A stretch of DNA of 64,000 bases from Clostridium rhizosphaerae (GCF_016765585.1 NZ_JAESWC010000018.1:248001-312000), one strand, 5' to 3'. Positions 36,857 through 45,934 are shown, numbered from the stretch's first letter. Numbers and translations are program-made. Notes: generated by a model from the letters alone, not told the origin.

Positions 36857-38335
36857 CTAAAGCTCATAAAACTTTGTTGCAACATTTTTACAAAATTCAC
36901 TGTCATGCTCTACAAATAACATAGTTGGAGAATATTCAAGCAGCAACTCTTCTATCTGCATACGAGAGATAATGTCAATAAAATTAAGCGGCTCATCCCA
37001 AATATGCAAATGAGCTTTCTCACAAAGACTTTTTGCAATAAGCACCTTTTTCTTTTGACCGCCGCTAAAAGAGGACATATCTTTTTCAAATTGAATTCTT
37101 GAAAAATCAAGCTTTCTTAAAGTAGCTTTAAAAATGCTTTCATCTATATTGTTATCAAAAGCATAGTCAGTTAAGTTTCCCTTAAGATGCGATGTATCCT
37201 GTGATACATAGGATATTCTAAGTTCACTCACTTTTCTAAAGGTGCCTGTATAATTTATGTCCTCACCACAAATAAGCTTGATAATGCTCGACTTTCCTGT
37301 ACCATTTTTACCTTTTAGTGCAATTCGATCACCTTGTTCAATATTAAAGCCAACATCCTTGCAAACCATTGTTTTCCCGTAAAAGATTGAAACATTTTTA
37401 AGTTCCACTAGTTCATTTTTATGATAAGCAAGTTGAGAAATCTTCAAGCCATCGGAGCTTTCAATATTTTTGAGAAGCTTAGACTTTTCTTCAATAGCTG
37501 CCTGCTGTCTGTTTTCGATTGACTTGGAACGTTTCATCATTTTAGCAGCCTTATGCCCAACATAACCTTTATCCAGCTTGGAACCAGAGTTTGTTGTTCC
37601 TTTTTTGGATTTTTCCACTTCATCTGACCAATTACTTGTTCGTCTTGCTGACTTTGATAAACGACTAATATCCTTTTTAAGCTTTTCATTTTCTGCTATT
37701 TCAAAGCTATCTTGTCTTTCTTTATTTTCCCACCAAGTGGAAAAATTACCTTTTTGTATTTCTATATCTGCCTTGTTTATTGAAAGAATATGGTCAATAC
37801 AATTGTCTAAAAAAGATCTATCATGTGAAATCAAAATAAATCCTTTCTTTTTCCTAAGGTAATTGCTGAGTTTTTCTCTAGCTTCAGCATCTAAATGATT
37901 TGTAGGCTCGTCAATAAGCAGGAATGAATTCTCCTTTAAAAACATTGCCGCTATCAATACTTTGTTCTGTTCTCCTTTTGATAATGTATAAAACTGCCTA
38001 TATAGAACATCATCATCTATATCCAATAACGATAGTTCTTTTATTATTTCCCAATCCGCTGAATTGGGACTGATTTCTCTTATGATATCTATGGTGAAAT
38101 TTTCTTGTTCCTGCACCTCATAAGGAAAATATTCAAAAGTTACATTAGCTGAAATAGTTCCTGTGTATTCATATCTTCCAAGTAAAATATTCAAAAATGT
38201 AGTTTTTCCTCTTCCGTTTCTTCCGGTGAAACCCAACTTCCAATCGGTATCAATTTGAAAGCTTACATTTTCAAAAATATTATCATAACTGCCTTCATAA
38301 GCGAAGGTCAAATTTGTTACATTTATTAAAGACAT
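36857..38335 (-). CDS. ABC-F ribosome protection protein, Lsa-like
   Basis: A 492-residue duplicated ATPase without membrane segments. NBD1: Walker A 'GRNGRGKTTFL', signature 'LSKGEQNKV', Walker B 'LLIDEPTNHLD'. The interdomain linker is charged and helical (~190-300), the arm that reaches the peptidyl-transferase centre. NBD2: Walker A 'GKNGTGKSSI', signature 'FSGGQKKKV', Walker B 'HIWDEPLNFID'. 'SLINVTNLTFAYEGSYDNIF' and the overall pattern match the Lsa group, which protects ribosomes from lincosamides, streptogramin A and pleuromutilins. The frame is open to 38404, but AAGGAGG just upstream fixes ATG 38335. A structured leader precedes it, as in inducible members. Confidence 0.88.
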   Translation of the reverse strand: MSLINVTNLTFAYEGSYDNIFENVSFQIDTDWKLGFTGRNGRGKTTFLNILLGRYEYTGTISANVTFEYFPYEVQEQENFTIDIIREISPNSADWEIIKELSLLDIDDDVLYRQFYTLSKGEQNKVLIAAMFLKENSFLLIDEPTNHLDAEAREKLSNYLRKKKGFILISHDRSFLDNCIDHILSINKADIEIQKGNFSTWWENKERQDSFEIAENEKLKKDISRLSKSARRTSNWSDEVEKSKKGTTNSGSKLDKGYVGHKAAKMMKRSKSIENRQQAAIEEKSKLLKNIESSDGLKISQLAYHKNELVELKNVSIFYGKTMVCKDVGFNIEQGDRIALKGKNGTGKSSIIKLICGEDINYTGTFRKVSELRISYVSQDTSHLKGNLTDYAFDNNIDESIFKATLRKLDFSRIQFEKDMSSFSGGQKKKVLIAKSLCEKAHLHIWDEPLNFIDIISRMQIEELLLEYSPTMLFVEHDSEFCKNVATKFYEL

Positions 38336-38372
38336 ATTTTTGTCCTCCTTTGTAATTAAAAGTACAAGTAAC

Positions 38373-38445
38373 AAAGTCGGAACGATAGGCGACTTTATTA
38401 TCACTCCATATAAATTTCGCCTGAATTATCCGACTTTATATGGAG
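38373..38445 (-). promoter_or_regulatory. Competing stems before ABC-F start
   Basis: Stem A pairs 38404-38414 with 38435-38445 (perfect 11 bp, CTCCATATAAA). Stem B pairs 38373-38380 with 38430-38437 (AAAGTCGG) and 38387-38392 with 38417-38422 (AGGCGA). The two share bases 38435-38437 and interleave, so they are alternatives or form a pseudoknot. Both overlap the short upstream ORF at 38401-38481. This is the layout of translational attenuation. Confidence 0.6.
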
Positions 38446-38481
38446 ATTATCATGTGTTAGCAACGTATCTTTAATACTCAT
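38401..38481 (-). CDS. Second leader peptide of ABC-F gene (26 aa)
   Basis: ATG at 38481, preceded by AAGGAGG (38494-38500, 12 bases away), opens 26 codons starting MSIKDTLLTHDN and ending SGEIYME before TGA. It lies after the leader terminator and 65 bp before the ABC-F start, and carries both arms of stem A. A ribosome stalled on it could shift the stems. Too short to recognise; the ribosome spacing is somewhat long. Confidence 0.5.
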   Translation of the reverse strand: MSIKDTLLTHDNLHIKSDNSGEIYME

Positions 38482-38511
38482 AATGTTATTAATCCTCCTT
38501 GCTCCTATTAT

Positions 38512-38554
38512 TTATAAAAAATAAAAGCTGTAAGAAATTATTATTCTTACAGCT
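38512..38554 (-). terminator. Leader terminator (attenuator) of ABC-F gene
   Basis: Perfect 11-bp stem AGCTGTAAGAA / TTCTTACAGCT with a 7-base loop, then TTTATTTTTTATA on the minus strand. It lies inside the leader, about 180 nt after the promoter and 180 nt before the ABC-F start. An upstream GCTGTAA (about 38580-38590) copies the 5' arm and could pair with the 3' arm instead, acting as antiterminator. Confidence 0.8.
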
Positions 38555-38696
38555 CATAAATATACATAGTTAAGCTAATCTTTACAGCATAACATAATGG
38601 TATATATTAAGAGAAAAAAGAACAACTTTCTTGCATAAGTACAACAAAAAAACAGAGCACACCTGCCTATCTTTCTATCATTCTGTACTTTAAAAA

Positions 38697-38717
38697 TTAG
38701 CAAGAAAAGTTAATCAT
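38697..38717 (-). CDS. First leader peptide of ABC-F gene (MINFSC)
   Basis: A six-codon ORF, ATG at 38717, encoding MINFSC then TAA, with ribosome site GAGGTG five bases upstream and a consensus promoter 30 bp above it. Its codons (ACTTTTCTTGC) can pair with GCAAGAAAGT near 38625-38635, so ribosome occupancy would change the leader fold. Short leader ORFs of this kind control several inducible ABC-F and erm genes. Confidence 0.65.
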   Translation of the reverse strand: MINFSC

Positions 38718-38745
38718 TTTTTCACCTCAACTTTCAATTTTTTTC

Positions 38746-38774
38746 ATTATACCATCATAGATCGAAAAAGTCAA
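38746..38774 (-). promoter_or_regulatory. Promoter of ABC-F leader
   Basis: TTGACT (38769-38774) and TATAAT (38746-38751) with 17-bp spacing, minus strand, very close to consensus. The start is near 38739, giving a leader of about 400 nt. Confidence 0.8.
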
Positions 38775-38897
38775 AAGTAATATAATTAAAGATTTGCAAA
38801 ATTAACTCCAAGATTCCTTCTATAAATAACTGTCTATAGAAAACCTAGCATACACAATTCCCTTTTGATCTCTGAAGCATTTTCATGTTCCTAGCAT

Positions 38898-39041
38898 TCA
38901 TATGCCTAACTCTTGTATTAATTTCTTAAATGTATGGTAAGCCGGTTTCGGTAAATAATCGTTACGCATAATCCCATATTGATGAAAAAGATCCTCTTTT
39001 GTACTATCTGCATCACGTAGTCCGAAGAGTTCATAATGAGT
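38898..39041 (-). pseudogene. Remnant resembling a glycoside hydrolase C terminus
   Basis: A 47-residue open fragment ending in TGA, with no start site: 'YELFGLRDADSTKEDLFHQYG' then 'RNDYLPKPAYHTFKKLIQELG'. The pattern 'YEL.D......FG.....PKPAY..' is typical of C-terminal ends of GH5/GH39-like glycosidases. The rest of the gene is gone. The 39042-39335 spacer holds nothing else I can name apart from an imperfect GGGG/CCCC stem near 39202. Confidence 0.45.
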
Positions 39042-39335
39042 TTAATAGATAAATGTACTGAAAATAATTGTTGTTAAGACTACATATATATAACCCTTTT
39101 TCAAATTACCCTCCAAAATAAATATAGTATTTTAGCCAATTTATATTAGTATAAAATAGCATTAAGCTCTAGTCTTATAAATGAAATTTTTAGCATTTAA
39201 AGGGGGATGGAGAGGACTTAGCCTCCCCACCAATTGAAATATGCAATTATGCTCTTTAGGGCTTTAACTATTCTCAACATCTTTACATTCCAATGATTCT
39301 ATCTTGGCAAGAAACCTTCACTCTATTTATCATTT

Positions 39336-40616
39336 TTATTGATTAAGCATTATTTTCAAAACCTCAATATCTGTATCTTTCATTCCTTTACGTGCAAGTC
39401 TTCCAACTGCAGAAATAGTTTCTTCAACGTTTTCTTTTACAATACCCGAATCAACAGCAAAAGAAATATTTTTCATGGCAAGAAAATGTCCCATCATAGC
39501 AGCATCTAGACTTGATGCTATTTTGGCAGCACAGGATTCTTTCGCTCCATCACATACTATTCCTGAAACATTTACAATAGTGTTTGTTATTGTCTTCTCA
39601 ATTTGCTCTAGAGTACCACCCTCTATATATGTTATTCCAGCGCCACTTCCACATGCAGCACTAACAGCCCCGCAATAAGCTGATAGTCTGCCAATTCCTG
39701 TTTTCTGATGAATTGTAATAAGATTAGATAATACTAATGCACGAAACATTCTTTCATCTGAAATTTTCTTTTCTTTAGCATATATAACAACTGGTAAGGA
39801 TGTGGTCATACCTTGATTTCCACTGCCTGAATTCGTAACTACAGGCATGCTGCATCCGCTCATTCTTGCATCTGATCCAGCCGCAGCATATGCCCTAATC
39901 TTGGTCAAAACATTATCTCCATAATTATCCAAAAGCATTTTCCCTATATTTACTCCATATTGCTTAGCTAAACCTTCTTCTGCAATTTGTAAATTGTACT
40001 TAATCTGCATCTCTAATAGTTCTTTAACATCTTCAATCTTTACATTACAAGCAAACTCATAAATATCTTTTACATTCAAAATACTTCTGTCTGACAATGG
40101 TGCATTATAGTTATCTTTTTTAAACTTTTTTTCAAATATAATAGCATGGTTCTTTTCAATTCTTGATATATTAGTATGAGTATGAATTATTTCTACAAGA
40201 GCGTATTCTTCTTTGAACATAGCATTTACAATGATATGAAGATTTGCATCATCAGGTATCATTTCAATACTGCATAGTTCTGTTTCTAATAATTTATTAG
40301 CTCTATCAACATCAGCTTGTGTTACTTTTGACAACACCTCAAGACCTTTAGATGAATCTCCAGCAATTATTCCCATAAGAGCACTAGCTTTAATTCCTTT
40401 TAGGCTGCCCGTATTTGGAACTACAACTGACTTTGCATTCTTTATGATATTTCCGCTACATTTTACAATTAATTTATCAGGAAAATTACCTAAAACTTCA
40501 CGAGCTTTAGCAGCAGCATATGCTATAGCTATAGGCTCAGTACAGCCAAGGGCTGGTACAAGTTCTTCTTGAAGGATTTTCATATATGCAGAGTATTTAT
40601 CTTTACTAAAATTCAT
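39336..40616 (-). CDS. L-cysteine desulfidase family protein (UPF0597)
   Basis: A 426-residue protein of the UPF0597/CyuA (YhaM) family, related to serine dehydratase alpha chains and to archaeal L-cysteine desulfidase, which releases H2S, ammonia and pyruvate. 'ALGCTEPIAIAYAAAKARE', 'NTGSLKGIKASALMG', 'SGSGNQGMTTSLPVV', 'SAYCGAVSAACGSGAGI' and 'CDGAKESCAAKIASSL' are family motifs; the conserved cysteines are candidate Fe-S ligands. AGGAGGAATTCT precedes the ATG. It starts 33 bp after pcp and is probably in one operon with it, consistent with amino acid or peptide catabolism. Confidence 0.88.
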   Translation of the reverse strand: MNFSKDKYSAYMKILQEELVPALGCTEPIAIAYAAAKAREVLGNFPDKLIVKCSGNIIKNAKSVVVPNTGSLKGIKASALMGIIAGDSSKGLEVLSKVTQADVDRANKLLETELCSIEMIPDDANLHIIVNAMFKEEYALVEIIHTHTNISRIEKNHAIIFEKKFKKDNYNAPLSDRSILNVKDIYEFACNVKIEDVKELLEMQIKYNLQIAEEGLAKQYGVNIGKMLLDNYGDNVLTKIRAYAAAGSDARMSGCSMPVVTNSGSGNQGMTTSLPVVIYAKEKKISDERMFRALVLSNLITIHQKTGIGRLSAYCGAVSAACGSGAGITYIEGGTLEQIEKTITNTIVNVSGIVCDGAKESCAAKIASSLDAAMMGHFLAMKNISFAVDSGIVKENVEETISAVGRLARKGMKDTDIEVLKIMLNQ

Positions 40617-40649
40617 TAGAATTCCTCCTATCCAATTTGTATCTATAAT

Positions 40650-41294
40650 TTAATCAATTGCTCCCATTGCCTCTTTATACTCATCTACCTTTGTAACAAT
40701 GACCTCAATTGCATATTCTAAAGCTTTAGCCACCATTGTTACCGGCATACTTGGTGAATTACTTGCAAGGCCGACTACTTGTTCAGGTGAAAAAGGAACA
40801 TGAATAAATCCACCTTTAATTTCTGGATATTTCTTATTAATCAAATAAAGTAAATCATACATTACATTGTTACATACAAATGTACCTGCAGTATAGGAGA
40901 TATTCGCAGGTATTCCGTGTTTCCTAATGTTATTTACCATTGCCTTAACCGGAAGCGTTGTAAAATACGCATTCTCTCCATCTGCTTTTAATTGCTGATC
41001 ATTTGGCTGATTTCCTTCATTATCTTTTATTATTGCTTCAGCTAGGTTAATAGCAACCTTCTCTACAGAAATTACAGATCTTCCTCCTGCTTGTCCGACA
41101 CAAAGAACAACATCTGGCTTGTACTGTTTTATAGCATTTTCAACAGCCTCACTACCTTTAAAGTATACCGTAGGAATTTCGATTGCAACCAATTCTGCTC
41201 CAGCAATAGTATTTGGCAAAAGCTTTACTGCTTCAAATGACGGATTAACTTTTTCTCCTCCAAACGGATCAAAGCCAGTAACCAATATTTTCAA
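40650..41294 (-). CDS. pcp: Pyrrolidone-carboxylate peptidase
   Basis: A 214-residue C15 cysteine peptidase that removes N-terminal pyroglutamate from peptides in the cytosol. Opening 'VTGFDPFGGEKVNPS'; catalytic triad by family alignment: E78 in 'ISVEKVAINLAEA', C141 in 'AGTFVCNNVMY', and H165 in 'GGFIHVPFSPEQ'. Length is standard. The start is TTG at 41294 with AAGGTGAG 6-7 bases upstream. First gene of the pcp-cysteine desulfidase pair. Confidence 0.95.
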   Translation of the reverse strand: MKILVTGFDPFGGEKVNPSFEAVKLLPNTIAGAELVAIEIPTVYFKGSEAVENAIKQYKPDVVLCVGQAGGRSVISVEKVAINLAEAIIKDNEGNQPNDQQLKADGENAYFTTLPVKAMVNNIRKHGIPANISYTAGTFVCNNVMYDLLYLINKKYPEIKGGFIHVPFSPEQVVGLASNSPSMPVTMVAKALEYAIEVIVTKVDEYKEAMGAID

Positions 41295-41458
41295 AGTATT
41301 CTCACCTTCCTAGAATATAGTTTTTCAGGTAATACAATGAGCTTTTTATATTAACGATAAGTTTCTTCCAATCGTTATATTCTATAATTAAGAAATATTT
41401 ATTTAAAACCTTTCTCTCTTTATATTAGATATCTAACATTACATTAATAAAATATATA

Positions 41459-42325
41459 TTAATATATTTTATTAATGTCTATATATGTTACAGCACTTAA
41501 AGCTGCAATCAAGCCTTCTCCAGCTGCCTTCATATATTGATAGGGCTTCCCTACACAATCACCAGCTGCAAAACAACCTTTAATATTAGTTTTCATACTT
41601 CTATCCACTTTTATATGTCCTTCCTCCATTAAAAGTCCTGGCACAAGTTGAGCAGGAGATATGCTGTCTTTAAGTACAAATACTCCATCTGTATAAATTT
41701 CCTTTGATTTTAATTTAAGTTTTCCGACTTTATTATCTCCTAATATTTCAAGTGGTTTGTCCTTTATAACCACTATATCTTTTCTTAAGTTATAATTTTC
41801 CTCATACATTGGTATATAGTACAATTTGCTTGCCAGTTCGCTTACATAATTTGCTTCTTCCTCAGCTTCCTTGTTATAGCCAATTACAGTAACTGTTTTA
41901 TCTCTATACAAGGGAGCATCACATGTTGCACAGTATCCTACACCTCTTCCGAGAAACTCATCTTCTCCCTTTATAGGCTTTGTGTATTCTATTCCAGTTG
42001 CAATTATAATAGATCTGGCTTCATAGCATTTTTCATTTACCATAAGAGAAAAATAATCTCCCATAGAATAGATTTCATTTATTCTTTCGTTAATAATATT
42101 TATATTTAATTTTTCTATATGTTTTTGAAAATTATTTTTCAACTGTTCCCCAGTAATATCATAAAAGCCTAAATAATTATTTATCTTTGAGGCCTTTACT
42201 AATTTATTACTTAAATCCTTATAACCAAACAATATTATGTTTTTGTTTCTTATTCTAGCATTAATCGCTGCAGATAAACCTGCTGGCCCACTTCCTATAA
42301 TCGCTATATCATATCTATTTTCCAT
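41459..42325 (-). CDS. Thioredoxin reductase-like flavoprotein without NADPH motif
   Basis: A 288-residue FAD protein. FAD loop 'IIGSGPAGLSAAINAR', redox-active 'YCATCDAP' (CxxC), and C-terminal 'GCFAAGDCV...QYMKAAGEGLIAA' match TrxB. The pyridine-nucleotide domain lacks the usual GGGxSA and HRRxxxR; instead it reads 'VIGYNKEAEEEANYV' and 'YYIPMYEENYNLR'. That, with the short length, resembles the ferredoxin-linked thioredoxin reductases (FFTR) described in clostridia. It probably takes electrons from ferredoxin, which nifJ in this window would supply, but the donor is inferred. Two thioredoxin-like genes lie 4-10 kb away. Confidence 0.8.
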   Translation of the reverse strand: MENRYDIAIIGSGPAGLSAAINARIRNKNIILFGYKDLSNKLVKASKINNYLGFYDITGEQLKNNFQKHIEKLNINIINERINEIYSMGDYFSLMVNEKCYEARSIIIATGIEYTKPIKGEDEFLGRGVGYCATCDAPLYRDKTVTVIGYNKEAEEEANYVSELASKLYYIPMYEENYNLRKDIVVIKDKPLEILGDNKVGKLKLKSKEIYTDGVFVLKDSISPAQLVPGLLMEEGHIKVDRSMKTNIKGCFAAGDCVGKPYQYMKAAGEGLIAALSAVTYIDINKIY

Positions 42326-42363
42326 TTTTGTCTCCTTATCTTAACAGCTTATTACATTAAAGA

Positions 42364-42399
42364 ACTAGGCTTTAAGTTTGCAGGAACTCACAGCCTAGT
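42364..42399 (-). terminator. Terminator-like hairpin after lipoprotein gene
   Basis: Stem ACTAGGCT / AGCCTAGT with a 20-base loop, followed on the minus strand by TTCTTTAAT. It lies about 60 bp after the lipoprotein stop and before the flavoprotein start. Confidence 0.5.
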
Positions 42400-42461
42400 C
42401 TTACAATTTAAATAATAAATGTATATATACTATACCATTATCCCTATCTTACATAACTTTA

Positions 42462-42944
42462 TTATTTTAAATCCTTAAATATTTTTACAATTTTATCTTT
42501 GTCAGGATGCTTGCCATAGTCCATAATTACTAGGTTATTATTTATTATAGCATCCACTTCCACAGGACCACTCTGTAAATCTAACTTCATCTTCTCAGAT
42601 TCCTTTGCCATTTTTATATTGTTTACTGCTACTGGCTGTTTGCTTTTTAAGTCCATAGTATATACTCCAATATCTGTACCATTTATCTTATATGCGAATC
42701 CATCTTTTTCTCCTATACAACCAGCCATAGCTTCTCCTTTTTCAACTTTAAGGCCCTCTTTTTTTAAAGCATCTACAAATGTATCAAAAGTAAAATTTTT
42801 AGCTTCAGATGAATCACCTGTCTTAGTAGTATCTGTTGCCTTAGTGGCATCTGTCTTCTTAGTATCTGTACTAGTTTTATTTGTACATCCCACCATAGAA
42901 ATAATTAATACAGAAATAATAATCCCACTTAATATTTTTTTCAT
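42462..42944 (-). CDS. Lipoprotein, unknown function
   Basis: A 160-residue lipoprotein: hydrophobic signal followed by the lipobox 'SMVGC' with cysteine near residue 20, then a Thr/Lys/Asp linker (about 22-45) that repeats 'TDTTKT'-like units, then a ~110-residue domain beginning 'NFTFDTFVDALKKEGLKVE'. The domain has a fold-like pattern but I do not recognise it. The frame opens at 42971; GGAGGG six bases before the ATG at 42944 fixes the start. Confidence 0.7.
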   Translation of the reverse strand: MKKILSGIIISVLIISMVGCTNKTSTDTKKTDATKATDTTKTGDSSEAKNFTFDTFVDALKKEGLKVEKGEAMAGCIGEKDGFAYKINGTDIGVYTMDLKSKQPVAVNNIKMAKESEKMKLDLQSGPVEVDAIINNNLVIMDYGKHPDKDKIVKIFKDLK

Positions 42945-43012
42945 AAAAAACCCTCCAAATATTTTTATCAAATATAATAATTTAAGGTCTCCTGCACGGC
43001 CTTATCTTTTTC

Positions 43013-45934
43013 TTACGAAAAGAGATATTTAACAGTGTCAAATACATTCTTTTCAGATTCTATTTTTTCTTCATTTCCCATTGTACATATGTTTCTTTGT
43101 TTTAAAACAGCCTCCATAAGAGAAGACAGTGATATCAGCTCCTCTTTTGTAGTTCCAAGCACTTCGTCTCTTTCCTTTTGGATATCTTTTTCAATAATTC
43201 CCGACATATAACAGCTAAAAGAATGAGCACCCTTTAAATAAGGGGTCATGGGCATATCGAGCTCCTTAACTGCGCCTATTATATAACGTACAATATCTTT
43301 TTCATCAATATCTAGATTCCTTAAAAATTCAGGTATATGCTCATATACTTCATATGTCTTAGAGAGATTTGAATCTCTGTAGGAAACAATATAAGCATTT
43401 CCACTTTCCATAAAGTTGATAAAACAGCCATATGCACCGCCTTTTTCTCTAATGTTCAGCCACAAATAATCGTAGCTTAAAAGAACCTTTAGAACCTTTA
43501 GAGCGCCAGTATATAAAAATTCATTTTTATAATTTCCAGACTGAGCTACATATTGTACAGAGGATGCCATTTTAAATCCTTCATTAAGCCTTGCAGGTAC
43601 AAATTTAAAAGTCTCTTCCTGTATTTCATCAGTGTAAAGTTTTGTTTTAAAGCTAATTACCTGCTCTTCCAAGTCCTTACAACCTTCTGCTTCAGAGGTA
43701 TAGCTTATAGTCATATTCTCTTGTCTAAATATATATTTCATGAGCTCTTTCAGATTTTTAGCAATAATCTCCTTTTTATCTTCAAAGTTCTTTTCAATAT
43801 CTTCTATAAAGTGATAGAAGTAAATTCCGCTTACCCTCTCCTCATAATAAGAACTAGCAGAATTATATGAAAGGCTTCTCAGTACAGCTGCCATATGACT
43901 GGAGTTTTGAAGCCAAGATTGAAACTGAGACTTTATATCAGAAATAATCTCATAAAGCCTTTTGCTATTGTCCATTTTGGAAGTACCAATTATCTCCGAT
44001 ATTATTTCAAAGGCAAAACCAAGCTTTTCATACAAAACTTTAGCATTTATTTCAAATGCAGCTTTAAAGCCATCCTTCTCTTTGGAATTGGAATAAAACT
44101 TAAGATATGCACTGATTCCACCAGTATTCATATTTATAATATTTGAAAGCTGTAAATAGTTATGTTTTTCAGTATCAACAGCACCCAAAACCTGTCTTAG
44201 TATTCCCATATAAGGGATAAGCACTGAAGGAATATTTTTAATATCAAAGGACAATTTTAGATATCCTATTCCATTTGTAAAAATATTATGATGTACTATA
44301 GTCGTTCCTTCTAATTTACGAATGTTTTGGTGCAGAGGCTGTGCCTTAGGGTTTATATCCTCTACAGAAAGCATAGGTATGGCTTCAATGTCTTCTTTTT
44401 TTGAAGATAAATTCTGATATTCTTTTAGCTTCTTGGTGTTATCTATAAGCTGTTCTATTTCTTTTTCTGAAAGGCTTTTTTTGTATAAATCAAGCTTTTC
44501 TTTCAGTTCTTTTTCTTTTTTTGCCATAAGTCCCTTTTGCGGAATAATCTGAACAAGGGAACTGTGAGGATTGTTTAGGATATACTTTTCAATCAAGCTC
44601 TCAAAATAACCTTCATTAACTCTCTTCTTAAGATTTATAAATACTTTATTGAATTTGAGATTCTCAAAAGGATGTTTGTCATCATACAACCAGCTATTAT
44701 ATACTTGATAGGCATATACAAGTCCTTTAGGCGTTCTTCCGAAATCTGCCTCTTTATATTGGAATTCAAACATATTTATAGCAGCATTAAGAGTGTCTTT
44801 ATCAATCCCATTTTTCACAATTTTCTTAAGAGTCTCTCTTATTGTACTTAAAAAGCATACCTTACTTTCTTGGTTACTGTTTTTAGCTATAATGCTAAAT
44901 ATAGGCTGTTGTATGGAAGAACCATAATCTCCCTCAACCGACTTAGCGATTCCTTTATCCAATATAGCTTGTTTAAGTTCCGCACCGTTAGCACCTAAAA
45001 TAGAGTAATTCAATATATCAAAAGCGATGGCAAGTTCATTATCCTTTGCCTCTCCTATTACTACATTGTAGGATAGATACGTATTATCTTTTTCTAACTC
45101 ATCATCTCCAATAGGATAATAACTAATATCTTCAGCCATAGCATTAAAAGGAGCCTGCTTAGGTATTTCTGAGTCTATGCTTGCCTTTTCATATTTGCTC
45201 AAGTAGTTATCATCAAGCCATTTGAGTCTTTCTTCAATATCCATATCTCCATATAGATAAATATAGCTATTTGAAGGGTGGTAATATCTACTATGAAAAT
45301 CTAAAAGCTCTTCATAGCTTAAATCGGTAATAAAGTCCGGGTCTCCACCTGAAACATGAGCATACGGTGTATTTGGAAGTAAAGACTTCAACTTTTCTCG
45401 ATAAAGTGCTGAATCTGGAGATGAAAAAACACCTTTCATCTCATTGTATACTACTCCGTTATACATTAAATCAGCATCGCAGGAATTTAACTCATAGTTC
45501 CATCCCTCTTGAAGAAATATTTCTTTGCTTTCATAAATATTTGTTCTAAACACAGCATCTGTATATACACTCATCAAGTTTATAAAATCACTGTCATTGC
45601 AGCTTGCAATAGGATAAATTGTCTTATCCGGAAATGTCATTGCATTTAAAAAGGTATTCATAGAGCCTTTATTCAGTTCAACAAAATTACTTTTAGCAGG
45701 ATATTTCTTAGAGCCGCACAGCACCGAGTGCTCCAAAATATGTGGAATACCCTTGCTGTTTTCTGGTGGAGTTCTAAATCCTATTGAAAATACTTTATTT
45801 TCATCATCACAGGAAATAACAACTATTCTGGCTCCTGTTTTTATATGTTCAATTAAATAGGCTTCCGCCTTCAACTCTTCAATTGTCTGTTTCTCATGTA
45901 TTTTATAAGCTTCTAACTTATGTAATTCTTTCAT
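43013..45934 (-). CDS. M16C peptidase, presequence-protease-like
   Basis: A 973-residue metalloprotease of the PreP/Cym1/HypA class, four M16-like domains arranged as two halves joined by a helical hairpin. Zinc site H65xxE68H69 in 'GIPHILEHSVLCGS', with distal glutamate in 'MYNGVVYNEMKGVFSSPDS' (residue ~168). The C-terminal half includes 'YLWLNIREKGGAYGCFINF', which holds the conserved Arg/Tyr pair that contacts substrate. Such enzymes degrade free peptides of 10-65 residues. GAGGTGTTTT precedes the ATG. It is the second M16 protein in the window and sits next to pyroglutamyl peptidase, so peptide turnover is the likely theme. Confidence 0.9.
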   Translation of the reverse strand: MKELHKLEAYKIHEKQTIEELKAEAYLIEHIKTGARIVVISCDDENKVFSIGFRTPPENSKGIPHILEHSVLCGSKKYPAKSNFVELNKGSMNTFLNAMTFPDKTIYPIASCNDSDFINLMSVYTDAVFRTNIYESKEIFLQEGWNYELNSCDADLMYNGVVYNEMKGVFSSPDSALYREKLKSLLPNTPYAHVSGGDPDFITDLSYEELLDFHSRYYHPSNSYIYLYGDMDIEERLKWLDDNYLSKYEKASIDSEIPKQAPFNAMAEDISYYPIGDDELEKDNTYLSYNVVIGEAKDNELAIAFDILNYSILGANGAELKQAILDKGIAKSVEGDYGSSIQQPIFSIIAKNSNQESKVCFLSTIRETLKKIVKNGIDKDTLNAAINMFEFQYKEADFGRTPKGLVYAYQVYNSWLYDDKHPFENLKFNKVFINLKKRVNEGYFESLIEKYILNNPHSSLVQIIPQKGLMAKKEKELKEKLDLYKKSLSEKEIEQLIDNTKKLKEYQNLSSKKEDIEAIPMLSVEDINPKAQPLHQNIRKLEGTTIVHHNIFTNGIGYLKLSFDIKNIPSVLIPYMGILRQVLGAVDTEKHNYLQLSNIINMNTGGISAYLKFYSNSKEKDGFKAAFEINAKVLYEKLGFAFEIISEIIGTSKMDNSKRLYEIISDIKSQFQSWLQNSSHMAAVLRSLSYNSASSYYEERVSGIYFYHFIEDIEKNFEDKKEIIAKNLKELMKYIFRQENMTISYTSEAEGCKDLEEQVISFKTKLYTDEIQEETFKFVPARLNEGFKMASSVQYVAQSGNYKNEFLYTGALKVLKVLLSYDYLWLNIREKGGAYGCFINFMESGNAYIVSYRDSNLSKTYEVYEHIPEFLRNLDIDEKDIVRYIIGAVKELDMPMTPYLKGAHSFSCYMSGIIEKDIQKERDEVLGTTKEELISLSSLMEAVLKQRNICTMGNEEKIESEKNVFDTVKYLFS

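Noticed and set aside
42619-43032. Plus-strand ORF of 137 codons
   Set aside because: Lies antisense to the lipoprotein gene, which has a lipobox and a ribosome site.
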